Source of the DNA: JAAFJM01 sp964529175
GTDB taxonomy: Bacteria; Bacteroidota; Bacteroidia; UKL13-3
Assembly: GCA_964529175.1 (NCBI GenBank)
Contig: CAZGVO010000013.1
Span: 1-64,000, forward strand
DNA: 64,000 nucleotides
Direction of reading: 5' to 3'
The notes below the pieces were generated by a model that saw only the letters and a list, made by a program, of their open reading frames with translations, ran no database searches and was not told where the DNA came from. The position numbers were made by a program, and so were the translations under genes. Below, one piece after another: positions 26,121-36,200 of the stretch. Position 1 is the stretch's first letter. Each line of letters starts with the position of its first letter.

Positions 26121-27020
26121 CTAGTTTTTTGGAATCATAATGCCATCTGTATTTTTGTGTAACTTCATATTTACCAATATTTCATGAAGCGTTTCGGCTG
26201 CCAAGCCATGCAAAACCAAACGATATGCTGCACTGTAAGTAGTTTCTGGCACCATTGGATGTTTGTTATTTACCAATCCTAAATGGCCCGGAGTTCCTAA
26301 AATTTGCGAGGTATAAATGGCAATGGTTTCATCTAATTGCAACGAGTTTGATGCCCTCACAAAATCGTTTGAGGTTAAAAAGAGTTGGTAAAATGGGGTA
26401 AATAATTCAATAGCCGAACGTAAATCTAATACATTGGTAAATTTATTTGGAAACTCAATATGGTTAAATTGGTCAATAGAAATCATACTTAAATCTAAAG
26501 GTTTTTTGCCTTTAATGGCTATGCCTTTTTCTTTGAGTTGCTTGTTTAACTTTATTACAAAATTGTATAAGTTTAAATCGTGTTTTAAAAATAAATCATC
26601 TTTTATATCTTCAAAATTATAAGGCTTTAATGGCGATGTTTTTATTTCAATTCCATCAATATTGGAAGCTATAAATTCCATTATTTCACTTCCTACATGA
26701 AAATGTCTAAAAATCAATAGGTTGGCATCCTTGCTTACAAAGTTTTTTAAACCCCACGAAAGTATTCTATGCAATATTTTTGAAGAGTTAATGAGGTTAG
26801 GAAAGAAAAACTTAAATACATGGATAATAAACATCAAAATTTTAGAAACCACTTTAATAATTGGTAACAAAAACTTGGTCGATTTAGAGTCATTATCTCG
26901 CATTAAACATAGTTTGGTAGTATCGTTTATTGGAATACTTAAATCAAGGTACATGGCTAACCACGGGTTTGGGTCTCTTTCGTCATGATTGGTAAAAGTA
27001 TTGTTTTTATCGTTTTCCAT
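26121..27020 (-). CDS. Unknown mostly helical protein in the ketosynthase operon
   Basis: 299 residues, no signal peptide. I do not recognise the family. The N-terminus is hydrophilic (NPWLAMYLDLSIP), then a hydrophobic stretch (about 50-75, LLPIIKVVSKILMFIIHVFK) suggests membrane association. Histidine-rich motifs occur at FRHFHVGSEIMEF, DQFNHIEFP and HGLAAETLHEIL, which could bind metal but are unproven. It starts 51 bases after the ketosynthase-fusion gene on the same strand, so it is probably the third gene of a lipid-type operon. Confidence 0.75.
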   Translation of the reverse strand: MENDKNNTFTNHDERDPNPWLAMYLDLSIPINDTTKLCLMRDNDSKSTKFLLPIIKVVSKILMFIIHVFKFFFPNLINSSKILHRILSWGLKNFVSKDANLLIFRHFHVGSEIMEFIASNIDGIEIKTSPLKPYNFEDIKDDLFLKHDLNLYNFVIKLNKQLKEKGIAIKGKKPLDLSMISIDQFNHIEFPNKFTNVLDLRSAIELFTPFYQLFLTSNDFVRASNSLQLDETIAIYTSQILGTPGHLGLVNNKHPMVPETTYSAAYRLVLHGLAAETLHEILVNMKLHKNTDGIMIPKN

Positions 27021-27071
27021 ATGTTATTGTAAAAGTAAGTTTATGGGTAAAAATTGAGTGTTTTTTCAAAG

Positions 27072-28922
27072 CTAGTAATTTCCTAGTTCTTCTAATTGCA
27101 GTTTATAAAGTTTAGCAGTAGTTTTAGCTGTTTTAGCTATTTTTTTAGCTATTTCCATATTCATACTTGGGTGGTTTAAAGCTTCTTCAAGTTTATGGAA
27201 ATGGTTTTCATCGGCTACACCATGGTAGGTAAAAAACGAAACTTGCTCATTGGTTAAATTAAGTTGTTCTTTAATCATTAAACCCCAGTAGCTTGCCAAG
27301 CGTTTGCCAATTCCTTCAATAATAAACATGGCGCCTAATAAATCAACTGGGTTTGGCTTGCTGGCCTGTTGAAACATAAATGCCGATAACGATAGGCTAC
27401 CAATATTTTTTTCGTTGGTTTGAATGGCCGAAAGTTCTTCGCCTAAGTTTACAAAGTTTTTTTCCAACATTTGATAATCTTTATGCTCAGCAGCCGTATG
27501 TTTAATAAATGCCGAACGTAATTCAAATAACTCAATATCAATATTAGATGCAGCTCTCGAAATCCATTGCGAACCATCAATTACTTGTTGCCTTAAATCG
27601 TGCAATAAAAGTTTGTAATCGGCCAAGCTTAGTTTGCCTGCATGTATTTTAGTAACTACAGGTACTTTTAAAAGTTCTGTTTCAAAATCAATCCAAATTT
27701 GCGCCAATTGCCTAATGAGCCATTCTGAAGTTTCATTTTTATTCACATTTAGCTCGGGCGTTTCAACTTTTCGGTAAGGAAAACTCATTTCGTTTTTATG
27801 CTCAGGTGTTTCCACTTTTAATTGCATAAACGAAGTAATAAATCTGCCACTTTCTGGTACCATGCATAATATGGTATCGCCTTGTTTTAGTTTATTAGAA
27901 TACATTAACTCCTCAAGCATTATAAATATAGAAGCCGAACCTGTATTACCTTTGGTGGTTAAGTTATTAAACCATTTTTCTTCGGCTATGGCCCCACCGC
28001 CTTTTTCCATTAAATCTTGAATAGGTTTTTTAAATACCTCTGACGAGTAATGGCAGCAAAGCCAATTTACTTGGTCTTTTTTTATTTTGCCCTCGTCAAT
28101 TAATTCAAAATAATGTGCTACTCCAGTTTGCACCACTTTATCTAATAATCTTACATCTTGCTGTAAGTTAATGGCTCCAGCTTTAGATGCTGTTTCATAG
28201 TTTGGGTAATCAAGCCAAGTTTGCTCTTTTTCGTTGGTATTATCGGTTTTGCCGGTGTACATACAAACCGGAAATTCGTTGGCATGCGATTTTATTTCAA
28301 TCCATTCTATTTTTAGCGAAATACTACTTTTACTCTTTTTATTTTCTAATACAAAAGCACCTGCACCATCCGACAGCATCCAACGTAAAAACTCGGTATC
28401 AAAAGGCAATGCTTTTACTTGTTGCGCTTCAAAGCGCGATGCTTTAAACATGCGGCTAGCTAGCTCGCTGCCAACACAAACCGCATTTTGTTTTTCGTTA
28501 CTTTTTATTTGCGAAAAGGCATTTTTTAAAGCCATAACACCACTGGCACACACACTTTGAAAACTGGCTACTTCGCATCTGTTAAAATCGAGGCCTGCAT
28601 GCACCATACTTGCAAAACCAGGTATTGGTAAATCGCCTTGGGTAGTGCCGGTACACAATAAACTTACTTCTTTTGAGCGCAATTCACTTTTAGCAATGGC
28701 TGCTTCAATGGCTTTTACTGCAAGTTCAGCATTAGAAAAATTGCTTTCTTGGTTTTTATTAATGGCATAATACCTTTGTTTAATACCATTTTGCTTTAAA
28801 ATACGCGCTTTTAAAGAACTATCTTTTCCATACAATCTTCCTAAATAATCTTCCATTTCATCGTTTTGAATTGGGTTATTAGGTAAAAATACACCTGCGC
28901 TGGTTATATAAACTTCGTTCAT
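27072..28922 (-). CDS. Ketosynthase III fused to a heme-oxygenase-like diiron domain
   Basis: 616 residues. Residues 1-370 are a KAS III/FabH-like condensing enzyme with an intact Cys-His-Asn triad: C125 in FQSVCASGVMAL, H291 in LCCHYSSEVF and N326 in KGNTGSAS. Residues about 395-616 are helical and match the heme-oxygenase-like diiron oxidase fold: EGIGKRL (E536) and HGVADENH (H567, D571, H574) reproduce the Glu and HxxxDxxH ligands of CADD-like proteins; H475 or H480 with E464 or E467 are candidates for the rest. It could condense an acyl-CoA and then oxidise the product. It starts 9 bases after the fatty-acid hydroxylase gene. Confidence 0.85.
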   Translation of the reverse strand: MNEVYITSAGVFLPNNPIQNDEMEDYLGRLYGKDSSLKARILKQNGIKQRYYAINKNQESNFSNAELAVKAIEAAIAKSELRSKEVSLLCTGTTQGDLPIPGFASMVHAGLDFNRCEVASFQSVCASGVMALKNAFSQIKSNEKQNAVCVGSELASRMFKASRFEAQQVKALPFDTEFLRWMLSDGAGAFVLENKKSKSSISLKIEWIEIKSHANEFPVCMYTGKTDNTNEKEQTWLDYPNYETASKAGAINLQQDVRLLDKVVQTGVAHYFELIDEGKIKKDQVNWLCCHYSSEVFKKPIQDLMEKGGGAIAEEKWFNNLTTKGNTGSASIFIMLEELMYSNKLKQGDTILCMVPESGRFITSFMQLKVETPEHKNEMSFPYRKVETPELNVNKNETSEWLIRQLAQIWIDFETELLKVPVVTKIHAGKLSLADYKLLLHDLRQQVIDGSQWISRAASNIDIELFELRSAFIKHTAAEHKDYQMLEKNFVNLGEELSAIQTNEKNIGSLSLSAFMFQQASKPNPVDLLGAMFIIEGIGKRLASYWGLMIKEQLNLTNEQVSFFTYHGVADENHFHKLEEALNHPSMNMEIAKKIAKTAKTTAKLYKLQLEELGNY

Positions 28923-28931
28923 AATAAATAT

Positions 28932-29732
28932 TTATTTTTTAGGGAATTTTGAAATTATATTATCGAAAATTAAGAGCAAAAAGCCGTAATTTTTTTTGTT
29001 TTTATAATGATGCTCGTTATGGTTGCTGCCAAAAAGTAGCCATTGGTTAGCTGTTCCATTTCCAAATCGGTAATTGCAATGGCCCGAAAAATTTATCAGT
29101 ATGCTAGCTAACGGATATAAAACTATGGCTACAAACGAAAATGGAATAAACAAAGCAATGGTTAAAGGCACTGTGCTTAATAATAAAGCTTCAAACCAAT
29201 GGAAACTATAAACTGAATATACAGTTGGCACTTTTGAATGATGATGGATATAATGAACTTTTTGCATAAAAAAGGGCAAATGCATTATTCTATGAATGAT
29301 AAAAAAATGCAATTCGTTCCAAATATTTAACACCAATAAACCCCAAATAATATTAAAATAAGTATTGGACAATAAATCAATATGGCCTTGCCTTACCAAA
29401 TAAATAATTGGAATGATAGATGTTCCAAAAACTAAAATTGATTTCAAAGAGTGTTTTATTTCAAACCATATTTGCTTTTGTGTAACTTGTTTTGCTACTA
29501 TTTTATGTATCCATTGTTTTTTAGCTAATAGTTTGCAAATGCCATTAAATAAAGGTGCTATACCAAAATATAATGCCAAAAAGTAAATAAAACTTAGCAC
29601 AAATAAAGTTAGGTAGGAGTAGTGGTAAACGAAATTATTTAACTGTTCTTCAATCACTGTTTTAAAGTTGGTTTTTAAATATTTATCACAACTAATTAAG
29701 CTAATTTTTTTGTTTATTTGGTATGCGCACAA
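28932..29732 (-). CDS. Sterol desaturase / fatty-acid hydroxylase family membrane protein
   Basis: 266 residues at most. Several membrane spans and three histidine clusters typical of non-heme diiron lipid hydroxylases are seen: HFFIIHRIMH, HYIHHHSK and HNEHHYK. These enzymes hydroxylate or desaturate lipid chains in the membrane. No ATG is available: the frame opens at TTG 29732, and GTG at 29657 (just before IEEQLNNFVYHY) is an equally possible start. It is the first gene of an operon with the ketosynthase-diiron fusion. Confidence 0.88.
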   Translation of the reverse strand: MCAYQINKKISLISCDKYLKTNFKTVIEEQLNNFVYHYSYLTLFVLSFIYFLALYFGIAPLFNGICKLLAKKQWIHKIVAKQVTQKQIWFEIKHSLKSILVFGTSIIPIIYLVRQGHIDLLSNTYFNIIWGLLVLNIWNELHFFIIHRIMHLPFFMQKVHYIHHHSKVPTVYSVYSFHWFEALLLSTVPLTIALFIPFSFVAIVLYPLASILINFSGHCNYRFGNGTANQWLLFGSNHNEHHYKNKKNYGFLLLIFDNIISKFPKK

Positions 29733-29797
29733 ATAAATGGTAGAAATACAAACTAGAAAACAAGTTATAACTTGCTTTTTATGGGTTCAACCCAAAC

Positions 29798-30301
29798 TTA
29801 TGGAGTTAAATCTTTTGCCTTCTTTTTTCTTATAGCTATTAAAAATGTTATTGATAAATAGAGCAACGAACTACTTAAACTCATAATAAAATACTTATCG
29901 TGATTGATTTGGGAGTAATCAATAGTTAAAATACCATCATCACATGCTGTGCAATTTAAAACCATTATTTCGCTATCTAATTTGACAGTTAATAAGGTAG
30001 TTATAATTAATATGTAAATAATTGATAATGGGTTTATTATAATTTTTTTGTTAGGGGAGTTTTTTATGAATAAATAAACCAATAAACTATAAATACCTGC
30101 TGAAAAAATAAAATTATAGCTAGCAAATAAATGGAAGTTTTTACCAATAAAATGTATGTGCTCGCCATTAAAGTATTGTAATAAAAATAATACTGCATTT
30201 CTGTAATGGCCATCTAAAAACAATGCACCTAAACAGCCAAAAACAAAAATGCCTAAGGCAATAAACATTGTTTTTACAAAAGGTTTAATAAAAATAGCCA
30301 T
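29798..30301 (-). CDS. Unknown four-span membrane protein
   Basis: 167 residues with four predicted membrane spans (about 8-29, 55-77, 88-107 and 137-157). It ends in a basic tail. The loop before the last span holds CTACDDG, a pair of cysteines. I recognise no family. It starts 5 bases after the CYTH gene on the same strand, so the two are probably cotranscribed. Confidence 0.7.
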   Translation of the reverse strand: MAIFIKPFVKTMFIALGIFVFGCLGALFLDGHYRNAVLFLLQYFNGEHIHFIGKNFHLFASYNFIFSAGIYSLLVYLFIKNSPNKKIIINPLSIIYILIITTLLTVKLDSEIMVLNCTACDDGILTIDYSQINHDKYFIMSLSSSLLYLSITFLIAIRKKKAKDLTP

Positions 30302-30306
30302 TTAGG

Positions 30307-30774
30307 TTACCAAGTGCTAAATGGTTTAATACTTAAATTTGAGTTGGCATATTTGGTATCATCGGTTACATTTTTAGTAACCCAATCAGGCTTTTGGTAA
30401 AGTTCTTCTTCGCTGTTTAATTCTATTTCGGCTACTATTAGGCCTTGGTTTAAACCATCAAACACATCTACTTCCCAAGTATTATTTTTATAAAAAACAT
30501 AATGCCTTGTTTTTTCAATAACATTACTACAAAAATTAGCTATCAGCTGGTTGGCATCTGCTAGCGGAATTTCATATTCAAATTCAGGTCTGCTGGCACC
30601 TATGTTTTTACCTTTTATTGTAATAAAACCTATTTGTCCTTTTGTTCTTACACGTATGGTTTTATTGGGGTCGGTTAGTAAATATCCTTGCTTTATTTCA
30701 ACACTTTTATCTGGTACCTCTTGTAACCAAAGTTCGGTATTTACTAAGTATTTGTGTTCTATTTCGGTAGCCAT
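30307..30774 (-). CDS. CYTH-domain phosphohydrolase/cyclase-like protein
   Basis: 155 residues, the length of stand-alone CYTH (triphosphate tunnel) proteins. The defining ExExK motif is the N-terminal EIEHKYLV. Further tunnel residues are seen in TIRVRTKG, FITIKGK, EFEYEIP and VAEIELNSEEE. Small bacterial members hydrolyse inorganic triphosphate or nucleoside triphosphates with divalent metal; the substrate is not predictable here. It probably forms a two-gene unit with the membrane protein downstream. Confidence 0.9.
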   Translation of the reverse strand: MATEIEHKYLVNTELWLQEVPDKSVEIKQGYLLTDPNKTIRVRTKGQIGFITIKGKNIGASRPEFEYEIPLADANQLIANFCSNVIEKTRHYVFYKNNTWEVDVFDGLNQGLIVAEIELNSEEELYQKPDWVTKNVTDDTKYANSNLSIKPFSTW

Positions 30775-30831
30775 AGGTTATGTAATTGGGTGGTATTAAT
30801 TTAATAAGAAAATGTAAATAACTGTAATGTT

Positions 30832-31347
30832 TTAGTGGGTGCTAAAGTTATATTTATGGCTGCTAAATTTTGTTTTTGGCAAAAGGTAAAAGGTTGTAGC
30901 TAATAGTCCAAATGTACCCATATAACCCATTCCAATAAATGGATAGATTTCATTATTGCAGCCTCCATTTCCATCGCATACCACCACTGGATAGTTAAAT
31001 GCGTAAATAGTAAAAACAGCTGCACCCAAACTAATGGCAGTAAAAGTTGCTGCCATTGGATACTTAATATACTCCTTCAGTCCTCTGGTATTTATGGCTT
31101 TAATTTCATTGATTAAAATACTGTCTTGGCCTTTGTTGCCATAAAAATAACCGTTGCTAATGCTATCTAATTTAAGCAATATTCTATCTTCATCGTATTT
31201 TACAATTCGTAAATTAGCAGGTAGTTTAATGGTATTGTTATAACTTCCTTTTATTTTTTTGATGGTAAGTTGAGTTACATTTTGCGCCCACAAACAAGGT
31301 GCTGATACAAAACAGATGGCTAAAAATATGATAAGTTTATAGGTCAT
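30832..31347 (-). CDS. Unknown exported protein with membrane spans
   Basis: 171 residues. A signal peptide ends around CLWAQ. A beta-rich segment (VTQLTIKKIKGSYNNTI, LLKLDSISNGYFYG) is followed by two hydrophobic spans (about 97-115 and 135-155). The intervening loop has VVCDGNGGCNNE with two cysteines. I do not recognise a family. It stands 57 bases upstream of the CYTH gene on the same strand; a shared transcript is possible. Confidence 0.65.
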   Translation of the reverse strand: MTYKLIIFLAICFVSAPCLWAQNVTQLTIKKIKGSYNNTIKLPANLRIVKYDEDRILLKLDSISNGYFYGNKGQDSILINEIKAINTRGLKEYIKYPMAATFTAISLGAAVFTIYAFNYPVVVCDGNGGCNNEIYPFIGMGYMGTFGLLATTFYLLPKTKFSSHKYNFSTH

Positions 31348-31459
31348 TTAGGTTTAGTTAATAAATGGTTACAGAAAGTAAATAAATATAAAATAACTTC
31401 TCTTTCTGGCTATGTAAAATTTAAAATACAACAGTAAATATAAATGGCAATTTCATCAT

Positions 31460-31803
31460 TTACTTTGTTTTTTTCTTAGAAGATTTAGCCTTTTTGTTAA
31501 AGTCAAGTGCAAGGTTTATCCAATAGTCAAAATCTTGTTGCGATTGCATACCAATTTCATTTACCATTATATATCCATTCATTGGCCTTTTTGTAAAATC
31601 CATTACTCTACAACCAATTTTTTCAATACAGTCATTTTGTATTAGAGGGTCAATACGACACATCAACTCATCTTTTATTATGCCAACACACATTTTGTTA
31701 TTATACATAAAAGTTAAACCTCCCATCATTTTTTTTCTTCAATGTTGGGAAGTTCAGCAAGTTTTTGTCGTATTCTGTTTGCTAATTCAATGCTATACGC
31801 CAT
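31460..31803 (-). pseudogene. TfoX N-terminal domain protein, split by a frameshift in an A8 run
   Basis: Read with one extra A the gene encodes a 114-residue TfoX_N-domain protein: an N-terminal AYSIELANRIRQKLAELPNI from ATG 31803, then MGGLTFMYNNKMCVGI, MDFTKRPMNGYIMV and DYWINLALDF. As written, a run of eight A (31729-31736) puts a TGA at 31726-31728, and the rest restarts at an overlapping ATG at 31729. Nine A would restore the frame. Slippage during transcription, a real mutation or a sequence error could explain this. It lies 6 bases after a VOC gene. Confidence 0.85.
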
Positions 31804-31809
31804 GTGTAA

Positions 31810-32178
31810 TTATTTCATAGAATGCAGTGCTACTCTATTTCCTTCGGTATCCATAAAATGAGCCATAAATCCATTTCCACCAATTGAAATTTTAGGTATA
31901 ATAATTTTACCACCTGCTTGTTCTACTCTACTTAAAGCACCATTCAAATCCTCGCCACCATTTAAGTACACAATAGTTCCTTTATCAGAAGGTGTAAATC
32001 CATCTCCTTGGGCAAGTCCACCACCTACACCTTCATTCATATCTGCTGGTAACATACCATATCTTCCATCAGGAAATGGCATTTCCATAATTTGCACTTC
32101 TAAAATTGTTTCGTAAAATTTTTTTGCTCTTTCGAAATCAGTTACAGGGATTTCAAACCAATTAATTGCATTTTTCAT
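31810..32178 (-). CDS. VOC-family (glyoxalase/bleomycin resistance-like) protein
   Basis: 122 residues. The beta-alpha-beta-beta-beta pattern of the VOC fold is clear: INWFEIPVTDFERAKKFYE at the N-terminus, the GGGL turn, VYLNGGEDLNGALSRVEQAGG and the C-terminal MAHFMDTEGNRVALHS. VOC proteins use or sequester small molecules and often bind a metal; the reaction is not evident. It is 6 bases upstream of the frameshifted TfoX-like gene and probably in one operon with it. Confidence 0.9.
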   Translation of the reverse strand: MKNAINWFEIPVTDFERAKKFYETILEVQIMEMPFPDGRYGMLPADMNEGVGGGLAQGDGFTPSDKGTIVYLNGGEDLNGALSRVEQAGGKIIIPKISIGGNGFMAHFMDTEGNRVALHSMK

Positions 32179-32430
32179 ATCTTATTTTATTAATTTTCAA
32201 TAATATAAAAAATCAATAATATTTAGATATAACTTTCAATTATTTTGATAACTTAATCAAATCAATTTGTTATTAAAACTCAAGAAGGTAATTTGTGTAT
32301 CACAATTAAATAAAAAACTATAACAATTATTAGTATGTAAAGTCTTTTTTTATGTTACTATTTACTATTTTATTCATTTGTTTCAAGTTAGTTTTGAGCT
32401 GTTTGTTAAAAAATCAAATCATTATAAACT

Positions 32431-33015
32431 TTATTCGAAACTGAAAAGTTTTTGCCACCATGAACGCTTGGTTTTTGGTATTGTATTGTCATGAGCAAGC
32501 TTTACCTCCGGAGTTTCTTTCTCATTAACAACATTCCATTGTGTAAAATTTTCATTTTCAATTCCTCTATGTTTGTCAAACAAATTAAATAGTAATTCAA
32601 TTTTCCTAGTTACTAAATCTCTGTTTACCTCATTATTATTTATAAAGGTATCAAGTTCATTCAATGCAGAACCAATTTTTGTTTCAATTGAATCGTTAGG
32701 TTCTTGCATGTTTTTTAGCTCAGCCATCCAATCGTACATTTCAAGTCTATGTGAAGTGAGAGAGTAGTTGCCATTTGGGCCTCCAAAAACTTGTTGTGCA
32801 TCATGGTTATCTTGTCCGTCATCTTGCCAAAAGCAAAAAGCACAAATGTTCCAACAGCACCTACTGTAAAGAGTCATATAACCACACGATGGACATGAAT
32901 TGGATAGCACAAAAGAAATATCTTGTCTAAAGTTGAATCCATAAATTGGTGGAAAATGTTTATCGAAATATGCTCTTCTCTTTAAAATCTCCGCTATTTT
33001 GTTTTCGTCATTCAT
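32431..33015 (-). CDS. Cysteine-rich CPCC-domain protein
   Basis: 194 residues. The family core is in CPSCGYMTLYSRCCWNICAF followed by FWQDDGQDNHDAQ and GGPNGNYSLTSHR, with cysteines set as two CxxC pairs that probably bind zinc. Here the first pair reads CPSC rather than CPCC. The C-terminal half is helical and uncharacterised. It is a stand-alone gene flanked by AT-rich gaps: 252 bases downstream (32179-32430) and 186 bases upstream, where I see no further gene. Confidence 0.82.
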   Translation of the reverse strand: MNDENKIAEILKRRAYFDKHFPPIYGFNFRQDISFVLSNSCPSCGYMTLYSRCCWNICAFCFWQDDGQDNHDAQQVFGGPNGNYSLTSHRLEMYDWMAELKNMQEPNDSIETKIGSALNELDTFINNNEVNRDLVTRKIELLFNLFDKHRGIENENFTQWNVVNEKETPEVKLAHDNTIPKTKRSWWQKLFSFE

Positions 33016-33201
33016 TAGTTTTTTAGGTAATATATTTTACTTGAGCTTAGATTATTCTATAATAGGTCATTTTCTTTTACAAACATATTTATTATTAAAA
33101 CTAAAACAACTTATTTCAACGCTATGATATTCTTTTTTAAAATAACTTTAAATCTCACCGAAGTAAATTCTCGTATGTGACGTAAACTAAATTTTAAAAA
33201 C

Positions 33202-36200
33202 ATGAAAAGAATCCTACTCAGTGCATTTTCAGCATTAGCTTTATTGCTTGGCCAAAAAGCCAATGCGCAGCAAGCCATTGCTATTACAGACGATAACAAA
33301 GTGTTTTCGTTCGATGTTTCAAATCCTGCTATGGCTACTATGCCCATTGCCATAAGCGGTTTGCCTATGGGCACCCAATTAGTAGGTATGGATATTCGTC
33401 CTGCTACTGGGCAAGTATATGTTTTAGGGTATAACAGCACCTTACAAACAGGGCAATTATTTACCGTAAATCCAACTACATTAGCAGTAGCTGCTGTTGG
33501 AAATCCTATAACTGGCTTCGTGTTAAGCGGGCGTGTGGCATTTGATTTTAACCCCACTGTTGATAGAATACGAGTAGTAACCAGCGATAAACAAAATTAT
33601 AGATTACACCCAACCACTGGCGCTATTGTAGCTACTGATGGTATGTTAGCTTATAGCGGAACCGATATGTATTTTGGTGTAAAACCAAATATTGGAAGTG
33701 CTGCATACACCAATAGTTTTATTGCATCTACAGCAACTACTTTGTACAATATTGATGATTCTTTAAATGTATTAACTGCTCAAAATCCACCTAACAATGG
33801 CGTGCAAAATACAATTGGTAATTTAGGTATTCAAATAAATTGGAATAACCCAACCACCGATTTTGATATTTATTTTAACCCAACTACACGTACTAATGAT
33901 GCATATTTAGTGGCTAATACTGGCTCATCAATGCTTGATAGTGTGTACCGTGTGAACTTAACTACTGGTGCTACCATGGCAGTAGGTGCGCTTAATCAAC
34001 CGGTAATGGATATTGCTATTTTAATTGATAGAACCATGCCTGCTGTTTCTGGTAACATAATGTATGGTTTAACATCAAATAATAACTTAATTAGCTTTTA
34101 CAGCAATACACCTTGGTACATAGTTAATGCCATGCCTATAGCAGGTTTACCTGCGGGTTATAATTTAGTAGGTATGGATATGCGTGTGGCTAATCGCCAA
34201 TATTACGCTTTAGCATACCATTCGGTTAATATGGTAGCTAAAGTATTTATGTTGGATGTAAATACGGCTATGTTAATGCCAGTTAGTGCCGATTCTATCA
34301 CCAATATTGATTTAAGTGGAACAGTTGGTGTTGATTTTAATCCAGTGGCTGATAGATTACGTGTGGTTACATCAAAAGGAAAAAATTACCGTATCAATCA
34401 ACTTACTGGTTTATTAGCTGCTACCGATGGCAATTTGGCTTATGGTATGGCCGATGTAAATGTAGGCAAAATGCCAAATATTGCCACTGCTGCATATACC
34501 AATAGTTTTGCTGGTACTACTGCCACTACTATGTACACTTACGATGATTCGTTAAATACCTTAAACATGCAAACCCCTCCAAACGATGGTACACAAATTA
34601 CCGTTGGGGCAAGTGGCATTATGCAAAATTTAATAGATAGAACTACTGATTTAGATATTTACTACAACCATTTAACGCAAACCAATTGGGCATATTTAAG
34701 TGCAAACAGCAATAATAATTTTGATAACTTATATGGCATTAATTTAACAACAGGTGCTACTCAAAATATGGGAAGCATTGGTTATGGAGTAGCAGTGGTA
34801 GATATTACTGTAATGCAAGATACCATGGTAAAAGTAATGGCACGTTCGCAAACAATTTTAGGATTAACCAATGCAAACGAGTTGGTTATGTTTGATGCTG
34901 CTAATCCTGCCATGCACAGTGCACCAATGGCTATTACAGGTGTGGCAAGCTCGCAAGATATTGTAGGTATGGATGTGCGTCCGCTTACTGGCGAAGTGTA
35001 CCTTTTAGGTTATAACATGAGCATGAACCAAGCACAATTATATAAATTAGATACTGCTTCAAAAATGGCTATGACTGTTGGTAGCTCTATTAACTTAATG
35101 TTGAATGGAAAAGTAGGTTTTGATTTTAATCCAACTGTTGATCGTATTCGTGTAATTACAAGTGGCGGACAAAATTATCGTTTACACCCAATTACAGGTG
35201 CCTTGGTAGCAACTGATGGTATGTTAATGTATAACACCACCGATGTAAATGCAGGAGCAATGCCAAGAGTAGCAAGTGGTGCTTATACCAATAGCTATCC
35301 TGGTGCAACTACCACAGCCTTGTACAATTTTGATGATTCGTTAAATGTAATTACTTTACAAAATCCACCAAATAATGGAGTGCAAAATACCATAGGTAAA
35401 ACCGGTTTAATGGTAAATGCGATGGATGCAACAAGCGATATGGATATTTACTACAATCCACAAACCATGCAAAACGAAGCCTATTTAGTAGCTAACTCAG
35501 GCACTAATACCAACGATGTGTTATATTTGGTAAATTTAACTTCAGGCAAAGTTGGTTTTGTTGGAAACACAGGTTTAGCACTTAAAGATATTGCAGTTCC
35601 TATTCAACTTACTAAAAGTGCACCTATGGGTAAAATGGCTTATGCCTTAACCCAAAATAACTATTTGGTTTCGTTTTATACCGGTAATCCAAGTCAAATT
35701 CTTACCCATGTTCCTGTAAGTGGTTTAAGCAATGGACAAGTTTTGGTAGGTATGGATGTAAGAGCTACTGATTTAAAAATGTATGGTTTAGGTTATAATG
35801 CCAATACCATGGTGGCTCGTGTTTATACCATTAATCCTGTTAGTGGTTTAGCTACTCCAGTTAGTGCCGATTCTATTTCGGGTATCGACTTAAGTGGTAA
35901 TGTAGGTGTTGATTTTAATCCAGTAGCTGATAGAATGCGCGTGGTTACATCAAACAATAAAAACTACCGCATTAATCAATTAACTGGTATGTTAGCAGCA
36001 GTTGACTCAACATTGGCTTTTAACATTAGCGATATGAATGCAGGTGCCAATCCTTATGTGGCTACAGTAGCTTACAGCAATAGCAAAGTAGGAGCCACCA
36101 CCACTACCATGTATATTTTTGATGATTCGTTAAATGTGTTTGGTACACAAAATCCACCCAATGCTGGTATTTTAAATACCATTGCAGCTTCAAATATTAT

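Noticed and set aside
26121..29732. Dialkylresorcinol or flexirubin pigment cluster
   Set aside because: The ketosynthase is fused to a diiron domain and no DarA-like, acyl carrier or aromatase genes are nearby.
33111..33557. 148-codon minus-strand frame over the DUF4394 gene start
   Set aside because: Opposes the real signal peptide and first unit; repetitive shadow.
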